This document shows, piece after piece, positions 1 through 9,945 of a stretch of DNA of 64,000 nucleotides (its first letter is position 1; the number at the start of each line of letters is the position of its first letter). The position numbers and the translations under genes are program-made. The DNA comes from Tenrec ecaudatus. Taxonomy: Eukaryota > Chordata > Mammalia > Afrosoricida > Tenrecidae. Location of the stretch: the NCBI RefSeq assembly GCF_050624435.1, contig NC_134539.1:123859525-123923524 (forward strand), written 5' to 3'. The notes below the pieces were generated by a model, which saw nothing but the letters and a program-made list of their open reading frames with translations, was not told where the DNA came from and did no database searches.

Positions 1-99
1 TTCAAACTGCCTCTTAACAATGAGAAATGGAATATATATAGGCCAAAAGACAAATAAGCATTACATATGGTTTTATGACTAAAAGCTATATTACTATAA

Positions 100-307
100 A
101 ATCCAAACAAACTCACTACCATTGGGTCGATGCCAACTCATAGTGACCCTATAGGAGAAGCTAGAACTGCCCCTGTGGCTTTCCAAGACTGCAGGTCTTT
201 GCGGGAGTAGAAGGCCCATCTTTCTCCCAAGGAGAAGCTGGTGGTTTCAAACTGCTGACCTTGCAGTTAGCAGCCCAACGCATAACCGCTAAGTCACCAG
301 GGCTCCT
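100..307 (-). mobile_element. AfroSINE (tRNA-derived SINE), near full length
   Basis: Read on the minus strand, this begins with the SINE head (ggagccctggtgacttagcgg), has the 'gctgctaac..caaggtcagcagtttgaaaccacc' style middle, and ends with 'agggtcactatgagttggcat' and a T-rich tail. At least fifteen relatives occur in the window. The family is typical of Afrotheria. It is not a working tRNA gene. Confidence 0.85.
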
Positions 308-606
308 ACATAGCAACAGACTATCGTATTTAAGGTATAATCTCATAGGGATGTTTTGTATCAGTCAGCCAGTCTCAATTTTATGATGACAAGATATCAA
401 ATGAATACTCATCAACAATCTTCACATTAACCTGGCTTATACTGAGTGTCTTCAAGATATCTCACTTGTAAATACTTTCCAACTTTTCCCCTGGCTGAGG
501 GTTTTTGTAGGGTAAAGACCATGTCAGTAGCTTAAGATTTCTTGAGATCTACGTTACTAATGCTGTTTCTGATTTCACCATCACCTCTCTAATTAAGGCT
601 GCTTTT
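308..606. other. AT-rich spacer, nothing recognised
   Basis: This stretch has no convincing exon, repeat or RNA gene that I can see. It lies between the first SINE and the L1 insertion. Confidence 0.5.
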
Positions 607-622
607 AAAAGAGTTCAGAAAC
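607..622. repeat. Left target-site duplication of the L1 insertion
   Basis: The 16-base aaaagagttcagaaac follows 'gctttt', so the nick fits the TT/AAAA preference of the L1 endonuclease. The right copy at 1171-1185 is identical except for one missing G. Confidence 0.8.
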
Positions 623-1170
623 CTCTGGTCCAGCTGGATTTGTAAGGTAGAATTGGGATCATGATAGTGGGGAGAAGGAAGCACTAGGGAACTAGAGGAA
701 AATTGTATGTTTCATCATTGCTACACTGCACATGACTGGCTCATCTCCCCACTGGTACAGCTCAGAGCTGGAAACACAGGGAATCCACGGCAGATAAACC
801 CCTCAGGACCAATAATGAGGGTAGAGATACCAAGAGGGTAAGGGGAAGGTGGGGGAGAACGGGGGAACTGATCACAAGGATCTACATATAACCCCCTCCC
901 TGGGGGACAGACAACAGAAAAGTGGGTGAAGGGAGACGTCGGACAGTGTAAGACATGAAAACATAATAACTTATAAGTTATCAAGGGTTCGTGAGGGAGG
1001 CGGGGCGAGGAGGGAGGGGGAAAAGGAGCAGATACCAAGGGCTCAAGTAGAAAAACAGTCTTGAGAATGATGAGGGCAGCAAACGTGCTAGACACGATGG
1101 ATGGATGGATGTGTGGACTGTGATGAGAGTTGTACGAGCCCCCAATAAAATGATTTTTTTAAAGGGGGGG
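623..1170 (+). mobile_element. 5'-truncated, 5'-inverted L1 3' UTR (twin-primed)
   Basis: Positions about 750-1163 are the 3' end of an afrotherian L1 in + orientation, ending 'gagcccccaataaaatga' and a short A/T tail. Positions about 628-749 are the adjoining upstream part of the same 3' UTR in the opposite orientation: the matching segment at about 57815-57935 reads in the same direction although that L1 as a whole lies on the minus strand. Flanking duplications at 607-622 and 1171-1185 bound a single insertion. This arrangement is the known signature of twin priming. The copy has no coding part. Confidence 0.8.
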
Positions 1171-1185
1171 AAAAAGTTCAGAAAC
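1171..1185. repeat. Right target-site duplication of the L1 insertion
   Basis: aaaaagttcagaaac matches the left copy at 607-622 apart from a single-base gap. It directly follows the L1 tail and a run of seven G. Confidence 0.8.
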
Positions 1186-2062
1186 AAAGAGTTTGAGCAT
1201 TCTAGAACTAACGGGTGATGATGGGTTAGAGCCAAGAGTGCCATGCTGGATGCGTCAGGAACTGTGTCTGAAAGAGAGGAGTAGGTAAGGGGGAAGAAAG
1301 GTGACGGGATCCAAAACGATCATCCAAGTCGGGAGGTCACTTCAAAATGGGGAGAGCCGGGACCCAGCTCATGAGCCACCTTGGTTAAAGGGGTCCACCG
1401 TTTATTCTGTGACGCCAGGGATGCAGGAGTGCTTCTGGGCTCCTTGTCCAAGGGGCACAGCCAGTCACTTGTGATGGAAACCAGCAACTGTCTAACTCCA
1501 AGTCCCTTCTGAAACAGGATGCTCTCTTCTGGACCAAGATGTATGAGAACTGGTGTGAGCAACCTGAACGTTCTACCCCGGGGTCAACCAAACCCTGGAA
1601 AAGGTTAGAGATCCATTTTCTTGGCTTGTATACGGTGTAGTACCACACAAAGCTGGGACGACGTAAGATCTCATACCTGATTAAGGCTAGGGCTTGATAG
1701 GTTTGAGTAGCCTTGCCTTAATAGGATATCCTGGCCGATTCCTTCTTTAAATTAGTCTCTGAGAAGTCCTAGAATCTGAGCAGAGGAAGGAAGGGTCTGG
1801 AACCTTCCCTACATCCCAGGAAATCTGGGTTTCGGTAAGAACACAGCCCAAGGCTTGGTGGTGCCAACGCCAAAACCAAATCTGCAGTTTCCTTTTGGGC
1901 AAAGCCTGAGATTCTCTGAAAAATTGTGGCTGGTGGCCAGGATGGTTAATAGGAAGCCCTTCCTTTATGACATCAGCGGGCAGCTAGCTAGGGGGCTGCG
2001 GGAGACATTCTTGGGACAGCTGCTCTTACACAGAGGGTGACTACTCGGACTTCATTCGGACC
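1186..2062. other. Upstream flank and presumed 5' UTR of the long SEPTIN4 exon
   Basis: No repeat or coding exon is recognised. The last tens of bases before the ATG at 2063 are probably 5' UTR. There is no CpG island here, unlike at the other promoters in the window. Confidence 0.4.
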
Positions 2063-3683
2063 ATGGGATCTTCTCAGAGAGGCACAGTCTACCAGTTGGT
2101 CAAGACGAATAAAGTTGGGTCCAAAGTGGCAGTGGCAGCACACAAAGGGGCCGAGGTTAGTGGCGGGGCCCCTCACCGGGGACATGGGTCCACTGCTACC
2201 TCACACCATCGAAGTATTGCCAACTCCGTGACCTCCCCTCCGAGTCGGAAGTCAGAGGCTGTGCAGCACACCGCAGCCGACCATGCCCGCTCCTCCCTGC
2301 CGTCGGGGGGGCCTAGTGGCAGGGCTTCTGTCCCTCGGGGCTTCGAGAGCCAGACCCGGCCAAGATCCGAGGCTTCCCGCCAAAGCTCCTCTCTCCAGAA
2401 AGGCCCGCACACGCAGTCCATTGCCCACAATGTCTCCTTACACCGCAGCGTGAACGCCCCGCGGGAGGAGGCCCCACTCCGAGCTGCGGGCCACGAGAGC
2501 AGCCTGCGCTCCTGGCTCCCCACGGACGACCGGGCCAATCGCCGGTTGAGTTTTGTGGACGAGAAGGACGACCTAGAAGGCTTGCAAGAGGAAGAGCGGC
2601 CGTCCAAGGTCCAGAACCCACAAGGGGTCAGAGTTCCTCGCCGGGTTTCTCTTCATCCAAAGGACGAAGCCGTCCAAACTGACCTCCCTCGGCGAATAGC
2701 TCCCGCAGATGCCAGGCCTCCGGAACATGGCAGCTCCCGGGCCTCTGCGGAGCCCCGGGCAGCCCAGAGAAGAACTCCCGGCCCAGAGCCTGATGCGGAT
2801 GCCCAGGCCCCCTGCTACTCAGCAGGCAAGGCCTTACAAAGGAATGCGAAAATGGAATCCTCCCTCAAACTTTCTGTGCTTAAAGATGTGGGTACTGGGC
2901 ACCGTAGGCACACAGAGGCCGAGCCCGCTCTGAAGAAGGCTATCCATAACGAACCCAGGGCCACCACAAGGAGCACGCTGTCGCCAGAGGTGGAGGCGAA
3001 CACCAAGCCCGCAGCCAGAGAGGGCGAGCTCAGCCGCAAGGTCACCATCTCCAAAGGGCCACAGCGCCCAGCTCGGCCAGCGTTCGAGAGCTCCTGCCGA
3101 TCTTCCACCTTTCAGACCCCAGAGCCTATCTGTAAGCCTCACAACCAGAGGACCCCAGAAACTGTCCACATGGCCGCAGCACCCTCCCGAAAGCCCTGTG
3201 TTCACGTGGAACTGGAACTGACCCCTAGGCCCTTACCCCCTCGATCCTTACCTAGGTACGGGCCGGACTCTTCATGGTGGCCCTTGCTCAATCCTGACGC
3301 GGAAATGCCCTCCAGCCGGCCAGTGACACCCGATTTTGAACCTCTGTCCCCGGCTCCTCTGGATTCTCTACTGTCCTTTTTTGAAAAGGACTCAAGTTCT
3401 TTCACTGAAGATGTGCTCTTCTCCAGAGAGGGGGCAAGTCCATCCCCGCCACCAGCTCCAGAGGCCTCTCCATCACCACCACCACCACCACCACCACCAC
3501 CACCACCACCACCACCACCACCACCACCACCACCACCACCACCACCACCACCACCACCACCACCACCACCACCAGTCGCTGCCGCCAAACAGTCTTCAGC
3601 TGGCCTACCCTTGAGGGACGAGCTGCAGGTCCCCAAGCACACTGCCAAACAACCCATTCAAAGGTTTAGTGCTTTCTTTTTGG
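2063..3683 (+). CDS. SEPTIN4: Long N-terminal exon of SEPTIN4 (C17orf47-type proline-rich protein)
   Basis: This is one large exon opening 'MGSSQRGTVYQLVKTNKVG' with a strong start context (gaccATGg). It resembles the human C17orf47 protein, which lies just upstream of SEPTIN4 and which I believe is now counted as a SEPTIN4 long form. Read through, the frame stops at 3691 (542 residues), but the end 'ttg|ggtatgtga' holds a good donor at 3684. Splicing there (phase 1) to 4331 gives '..FFLDVSEEMYNRVIWWLK', so the exon is unlikely to be terminal. The protein is rich in Ser, Pro, Arg and Glu, appears disordered, has no membrane segment, and carries 33 prolines in a row (residues 472-504). Its function is unknown. 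It could be a stand-alone testis protein or an N-terminal extension of the septin; the phase evidence favours the extension. Confidence 0.8.
3476..3574 (+). repeat. Coding (CCA)33 microsatellite, polyproline
   Basis: There are 33 perfect CCA codons inside the SEPTIN4 long exon, flanked by Ser-Pro and Val-Ala-Ala-Ala. Antisense and shifted frames give polyglycine and polyhistidine, which are by-products of the repeat. Confidence 0.95.
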
Positions 3684-4330
3684 GTATGTGAAGAAGCAGA
3701 CTGTCCGGGTGCAGCCCCCATGTATTGAGGGTGGGATGCTTGGGTGGGCAGGAAAGGCCTCTGCATCCTGGACCTCAGGGTCCCCCTCCTGCAGTGTCAA
3801 AGCGAGTCTCATCCTTGAGCCCCAGGGCCCATTTCTGCCCTCTGCTCTGAGCCCCGAGCTAATGACATCCACGGCGATGTGGGGGCCTGGCCGCAAGCAC
3901 CGACTCTCCAGGCAGCACAGCTTGCATTTTCGATGGAAGGTGGTAGAGTGGTTTGCGGGGCCGGAGGCTGCTTCCCGAGGCGGGTCAGAAAGAGCTGAGC
4001 TGGGGTGAGGGCAGGTCAGGGCTACGAAGGAGGTCAAGGTGCCGGCAACCTGCAGAGAAGGATGGGTGTGGAGCTGAGCCTGGGCTTGGTCTTCGGGGAG
4101 GGGCGAGGCCCTCACAACATGGCCACAGAGAGGAGGTGTGAGGGAAAGACTGGGAGGGGCAGAGGGGAAGGGGCCATTCAGTCCTCAGCTGGCGCTGGCC
4201 CTTGCAGGACACCGGGCTGAGGGCACGCTTGGAGGAGAACCGAGGAGCTAAACAGATGGCGTCAGTCGTGCAGGGTGGGGCGTGCACCTGACATGGAGGG
4301 AGGCAAAGCAACCCTCTCCCTTCCTTTCAG

Positions 4331-4375
4331 ATGTCTCTGAGGAGATGTACAATCGTGTCATCTGGTGGCTAAAAG
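4331..4375 (+). CDS. SEPTIN4: SEPTIN4 long-isoform exon 2 (45 nt)
   Basis: The acceptor 'cctttcag' precedes 45 bases that continue the upstream exon in phase 1 and encode (D)VSEEMYNRVIWWLK. The donor is the weaker 'ag|gtctgt'. Entry and exit are both phase 1, so the exon can be skipped without a frame change. The call rests on phase, on the splice sites and on my recollection of the same peptide at the human locus. Confidence 0.65.
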
Positions 4376-5164
4376 GTCTGTACCCGTCTCTCTCCTGGGG
4401 TCCCCGCTGTGGGGCCTGGCGTGGGCAGCCCCGGGTGGCGGGCGGTTCTGTGTCTACAGCTCAGGGTCTGTTAGGAGGGGCTAGCTGGAGTTTGAACGTG
4501 AAGCTGCGGAGGAGGAATTTCTCAGAAGGCCCGTTCCTTTGGGGCTCGACCCCCTTTTCTATGTGCAGGGTCTCCCGTCAGTGGGAAGGAAGCCACTTCT
4601 CGAATGGAGAGCGGCTTGAAGCCCACAGCTTTCCAATGTGGCAGATCTTAACTGCCAGGTGATGAAAACCCGTTTCACAGCCTGCTCAGGGCTAAGCTCA
4701 CACGAATCCACGCTGGGGGGTGAGTGTGGGGGGGGAGACCGTCTCCTATGTCTCTGTGGTTCCTTCACACCCTGCTCAAGTCCCCCACCCAGGACCTGGA
4801 GAGGTCTGGGTCTTCCGGTTGAGCGAGTCAGTGAGTCGTGCAGGGGACTCTGGAATCCTGAAGAGGGGTGTCCTCAGGCTTTGTAACCCCTGTGCCCTTT
4901 GTTTCTTGGCCCCTCTGGTGGGAGAGGCCTCATACCATGTAAGGGAGGCCTCACTGAACGCTGTGGCTGAGAATAGACTTTAGGCCCCTGGACTAGGCTT
5001 TAGCCCTGGCAGGAGGGAGTGGGAGCCTGGAATGTGAGCAAGCCCAGGGAGCCCTCCTAGTGCTGCTCAGCAGGGAGCCGAGAAGGGCAGCTCTGCCCCT
5101 CAGTGGGAGCAAAGCTGTATTAAAGAGATCTTCAGTGAAGTACGGACTCGGGGCGACATTGGCT

Positions 5165-5300
5165 AGTTTAAGCCCTGAGTCCACTCTTTCCTGGCTAGGT
5201 GAGCTCGGATAAGCCCTTTTACTGTTGCAAGACTGTTTCCCCATCAGTGGGGATGGTCCCCTCCTATAGGGTCATCGTGAAGGCTAACCAAGCCATGGCA
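5165..5300 (+). mobile_element. MIR (old tRNA-derived SINE), degraded
   Basis: It shows the MIR order: a 'ggctaggtgagctcggataagccctt' middle, then 'tttccccatcagtgggga' and 'agggtcatcgtgaaggct'. It is strongly diverged, as expected of a pre-placental family. Confidence 0.5.
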
Positions 5301-5424
5301 TGCCAAGGACTTAGGTCCCGGCAGCAGTGAGCACTCGGGAAGTGGCAGCTGTCGATCCTGGGCCACTTGTACTAGGAAGGGATTTGGAGCAGGTTATGCC
5401 CAAGTCCATGCGCCGCATCTTCAG

Positions 5425-5525
5425 TAAAACCCCTCTTTTCCCCTTTCTGCTGGCGCTCTCCGAACTGCACCTGCTGCCCCCCGGGGATGCCTGGCTGCTA
5501 CTTCTCCCCGATGACAGACGAAGAG
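5425..5525 (+). CDS. SEPTIN4: Candidate SEPTIN4 long-isoform exon 3
   Basis: A good donor (gaagag|gtaaga) ends an open stretch whose frame would bring the phase-1 upstream exon at 4331-4375 to phase 0, which the exon at 18881 needs. With the acceptor 'cttcag' at 5424 the exon is 101 nt and encodes VKPLFSPFCWRSPNC, then a further run ending SPMTDEE. The polypyrimidine tract before this acceptor is poor. The stronger-looking 'gagcag' at 5392 puts a stop in frame. The real acceptor, or the real linking exon, may be elsewhere. Confidence 0.35.
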
Positions 5526-8500
5526 GTAAGAAAACCCCTGGGAGATTGCTCCCAGTCTTCCAGCCTAACCAAGTTCCCCTCCTGCCCTGGACAGCGGCGA
5601 GTGTGGAGGGACACAGAGCCGGCTTGTGTGGTTGGGCATGTGGTTCAGCTCACGCGCCCGCCTGGCAGAGGGATCAGGTGGGGGCTGACATTTTGGCTGT
5701 GGCTCACATCTCCCCCAAGGTGCTATATGAGCCAGTTACAAGACTGGCAAGAAAGCCTAGAGACCAATCAGCAGGCGAGGACTCCTGCCACGTGCTCTGT
5801 GGGGAGGTGGCCTGGGCAGCCATCCGTGGATCCGATGGTCCCAGTCATGGGCGCTCCAGGAGGGGCAGCGTCTCTGGGTTCCACACGCTCTGGTTCCTCA
5901 GGAGGCAGGCGGTGGACTCTGGTCCCGGCAGCCCTGAGTCCGGGTTGTGGCAGAGTGCCCTGGTCTCACAGTGCCCATTTCTTTTTCTTGCTCTGTGCTT
6001 GAGAAGATAGCTAGGCCTCTGCCTGGCTTCATTCTTTCTCCCTGGCCTCCAGCGGACCCCATCCCTGGGCCACCTGGGAGACACCGTGGACTGCACGTGA
6101 AAACAAGTCAGGGCTGGGCTGGGCAACCTGAGCTCAGAGAGCAGAACAGCTGAAAAGGAGGTGGCCAGAAATGCCTGTGCCACGGCCTCCTCCCCCCTGC
6201 ATCCTGAGCTCAGCGGTAGGTGGGAGCAGCTACTTTTAGAGCTTATCTTCACGCAAGACAGCAAATCCTCCCGCCTGCTCTCTGGCTTTGCCTTCCTTCC
6301 TCCCCCTGATCCCGTCCGCCCTGCAATAAGCAGCTTCTGTTCCGATGCTGGCACTCGGCTGAACTCGGTGGGGGGCCCACGGCAGCCCCACTGCACACTC
6401 TCGGGCTTTGGGACACTCCCCATCTGCTTAGGGAGCTAAGCTGTGCACCGGAAGCAGTTCAACAACAACGTAAAACACACTGTGCTTAAATGTCAGCGTC
6501 AATGGAGCAGACTGGGTAAGTGCCGATGGAGGTCGTAGGAGAGGGGGAAGCAGCCGGGGGTCAGGCTATGTGTCCTGCCCCAAGCCAGGGGCACCTTATC
6601 TTGTTCATCTCTCCTTGCAAATCCATTCCTTTGCGACGGATGAAGGAAGGGGTTAATGCTTCCCTTCACGTAGGATATGATGCTTGTGATTGAGCGGGAT
6701 ACTCACTCTCCCCCACCCTCACCCCCTTTTTCGGTGCATCTTCTTTTCTTTTAGGAAGTCAAAATCCTTGGCAGCCGGACGGCTCCTTCCCAAAATAGCT
6801 CTTATCCTGTCTAGATAATCACAGCTTTCCAGCCCCGTTCGGCAGCAAAGCTGCGCCCCAGAAACTGGGAAGAAGAGATTCCCAGGCAGCTGGACGAGCC
6901 GCTCTTTTCCAGCTCTTGGAAGGTGGGCAGCACAGCGTGCTCCAGGGACCGTCCTGGCAAAGCTCGAGAGAGCGGGGCCTCCCCCAGCTTGTCCGCGGCC
7001 ACGCTGCCCATGGGCAGCCCCAAGATGAAGACACCCGGGTGCTGATGTCCGAGGCCTTGGATTCTCTGATCTGGGAACGGCTGGCCATTGAGTCCGTTCA
7101 AAATTCCATTCCTGGCAGGAATTCTCTGGTGGCCCAACCATGGCGCCTGGAACAGAGCGTGTTTGTTGCCGAGCTTCACAAGCCCCTCTGGAGCCACCGC
7201 TGGGGACAGTGCTTGACTCACCTTCTCTCTTTGAGTGTCCTCGCAAGTGGCCCCTCAAGGCCTCTTGGGAGTAGCATGGACTTGCTTCTCCACCTTGGAT
7301 TGTGACCTGAGGGGACGGTCTCCCCAGAGGAGCTGGTGCTGGGCTGAGGGAAGCATTGCAGGTGTTTGGGGTTTGGGTTTGGTATCAGAACTGGCAGAAG
7401 CTCAACAGGAAGGTCCCAGCATGCCTTCTGGGTCAGTTGGGGCCGGCTTCTCACACAGGCCTAGGATGTTCTTGGGAATAAAGCAGCTCTTAATGGGGGT
7501 GGGGGGGCTGCAGTGTTTCTGATGGATGGGGCTGCCTTGGCCCCAGGATCCTGTGTCCTCAAGGCACCTGACCTACTCGTCTTTGGTTGTGGCTTCCTGG
7601 CTGTCAGGGGACCAGGTGGTTTCCTTTCTGATACATCTATCAATTATGCAAGAAACTGGCTCTGGCAGACGGACCAGAAGCCAGGAGAAGCTGTTTCCGG
7701 GATCCCTAAGGCAGGCATCAGTGTCTCTAGAGCAACATGTCACTTGGTCCTGGGAGAGGGGACGGTCTAGCTCTTGCTGGCTCTTGAGCTACAACAAATT
7801 CTTGCTCCCCTGAACTTCCTTTCAGAAGAAAGATCTAGGCCCCAGGAAGAACTGGGGAGTCTTAGCACTCATGTTCCACGATACTGACAGAATCCTGGAA
7901 TGGGGCCTTTCTAAAACGAATACTTCAAACCATCTTTCCCACTGCCCTAGTTTCTCTTGCTTTCTATGGAGGCTTGTTGTTGAGAGAAACGGTTGAAAGA
8001 ATGGAACAGAGGTGCTGGAAATGAGGCAGGGCGCTTCAGGAGGTTTTTAATTGTGGCCTGACCTTCACATAGAGCTTCTGAGGAAACAGCCGTCTTCCCT
8101 GTCAGATGGTCTGTTGCTCATTCATGTCCAGCTAAGTCTGGGAAAGCACATCTCACAGAGGAGGCTGCTGCTCCCTGGCCAAGACTTGGTATTTGGGGGC
8201 AGAGACTACAGCGACCAACTCCTTCAGGTCTGTCTGGGACTTTCCTGGGCTTGACACTGAAAATACTGTACCCTGAGAGCCTGCCTCTTCAGTGCTGGGC
8301 AAAGAAGGACAGTTGATCGCCCAAGACCAGGCTCTGGTGGAGACAAGGTTTGCCTTAGCACAGACCTTCTGCAAATATGTGCTAGCCTCACCAACCTTGA
8401 CAGGTTAAGTCCTCTCCGTCCGCACAAAGGAGACAGGAGGAAGCAACGCTTTCCTCGTGGACTTTGTGGCAGAGTGAAAGCCAGACTTCTTGCTTCTTGT

Positions 8501-9230
8501 TTGTTTTGGGTTCAGTCCAGAATGACCTCATGTAGGGAAGAGCCGGCCACATTCATTTTGGACATTCTGGTGTCTTTTCAGAAGCGATTTGATTCCCGGC
8601 TTGGCACCCATCGCTCGGTCAGTGGTTGGGAACACCTGAGGTGGTGGATCTTCCTGGGCTGCTCAGGAGATGGGCTTCAGAGGGCAGGGTGAAGAAACAA
8701 ACCTGTCACCCAAGAGCCACACTGACAGCTGCTCAGCCAGAGAAAGGCCACCCTGGGTAGTTGAGATGGCCACGTCCCTTCACACGCCTCTGCTCAGCTG
8801 CTTTGGGCCCAGCTGCTGTAAGCAGGGCAGCAGGAGACAGCTGCTCCCAGGGGCCTGAATGAAGGCCTGCAGGCGGAGGACAGGAGGTGAGGCAGTTCCT
8901 GAGAGAAACTCGGACTCGGGTGAGAGGGTGGGCCACCCACTCCAGAGGCATAGTCGTCCAGCTGCAGGGGTCTCGCCCAGTGAAGGTTTGGGGACTTGGG
9001 GTCAGGAGATCCGAAAGCAAGACCAGCTTTCTAGAGATGGAGTGGGGTCTCAGTGGGGAAGCCGACTCCACAGGCGGGGACAACTTTTGTCTAGAGCATT
9101 TGTCTGGAATGCTCTCCCCCGTCCTCTCTGCCCAGCACACACGCACTCGCCTAATCCTTTTGAGGGAAGGCATTTGAAGCAGCCACCGTGGGTGCTTGGT
9201 GTTAGGTAAGTTTCTCATGAGCAGAGACCC
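5526..9230. other. SEPTIN4 upstream intron, nothing recognised
   Basis: This is about 3.7 kb of moderately GC-rich DNA with many short open frames but no recognised exon or repeat. It lies between the upstream long-isoform exons and the SINE pair starting at 9231. Confidence 0.4.
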
Positions 9231-9400
9231 TGACCCAAACCAAACCCACGGCCATGCAGTCGATTCCGGCTCCTGGAAACCCGATACAGGGATTCTAAGA
9301 CTGCACATCTTCACTGGAGCAGACAGCCTCATCTTTCACCCGGGGAGTGGCTGATGGGTTTGAACCACCGGCTTTGTGGGTTAGCAATGCAGCACTTAAT
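9231..9400 (-). mobile_element. AfroSINE, degraded
   Basis: On the plus strand it opens with 'cccaaaccaaaccca', the reverse of the SINE tail, then 'cagtcgattccggctcctgg', and continues to 'ggtttgaaccaccggctttg'. It abuts the next SINE head-to-tail. Confidence 0.75.
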
Positions 9401-9401
9401 T

Positions 9402-9607
9402 ATCAACAAAACAGACTCCCTGCCACAGAGTCGATACTGACTCCTAGTGACCATATAGGACAGGGTAGAACTGCCCCTGTGAGTGTTCCAGACTAACTGC
9501 GAGAGTAGAAAGCCCCATATTTCTTTCTCCTGTGGACCTGCTAGTAGTTTTAAACTGCCGACCTTGCAGATGGCAGCCCTACGTGTAGCCACGACGGCAC
9601 CAGGGCT
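9402..9607 (-). mobile_element. AfroSINE, near full length
   Basis: It runs from 'gagtcgatactgactccta' and 'gaccatataggacaggg' through the box region to 'ggcaccagggctc', the reversed head. It has the same orientation as its neighbour at 9231-9400. Confidence 0.85.
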
Positions 9608-9736
9608 CTCCCATCCTGAGAGGCGGCCTTTTTTCTGCTTTTACAAATGAAAAACTGAGGCTCAGAGCTTGCTTTTCAAAGCTGGGAGCACTTTAAGAGG
9701 TAGATTGCCACAGGATACACGTCTTCTTTTACCTTT

Positions 9737-9740
<4 letters not shown>

Positions 9741-9767
<27 letters not shown>
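9741..9767 (+). repeat. (GT)n microsatellite
   Basis: 27 bases of perfect GT repeat in a SEPTIN4 upstream intron. Confidence 0.95.
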
Positions 9768-9836
9768 AGAATTAGATGGACGTGCACAGAGCAGAGCACA
9801 CCCACCAGCCATTGCAGGCGGGGGTCGGGAGGGGGA

Positions 9837-9945
9837 CGGGAGTTGAGGTTATCTGCTCCCGTGATGATTTACAGCCTCAGAAACCCTATACAGCTCTGAG
9901 TTGGAATCAACGTGATCGTAGGGACTTGCGAGTTTTGAGTTGCAG
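9837..9945 (+). mobile_element. AfroSINE 3' fragment
   Basis: It contains 'gatttacagcctcagaaaccc', then 'gagttggaatcaacgtgat', the second half of the SINE. The 5' half is missing. Confidence 0.65.

Noticed and set aside
100-307. tRNA genes at the many A-box/B-box-like sequences
   Set aside because: These are tRNA-derived SINE heads with tails and internal SINE bodies, not folded tRNAs.
3202-3657. Minus-strand frame with a long polyglycine run, and a shifted plus frame with polyhistidine
   Set aside because: Both are other-frame readings of the (CCA)33 repeat inside the SEPTIN4 long exon.
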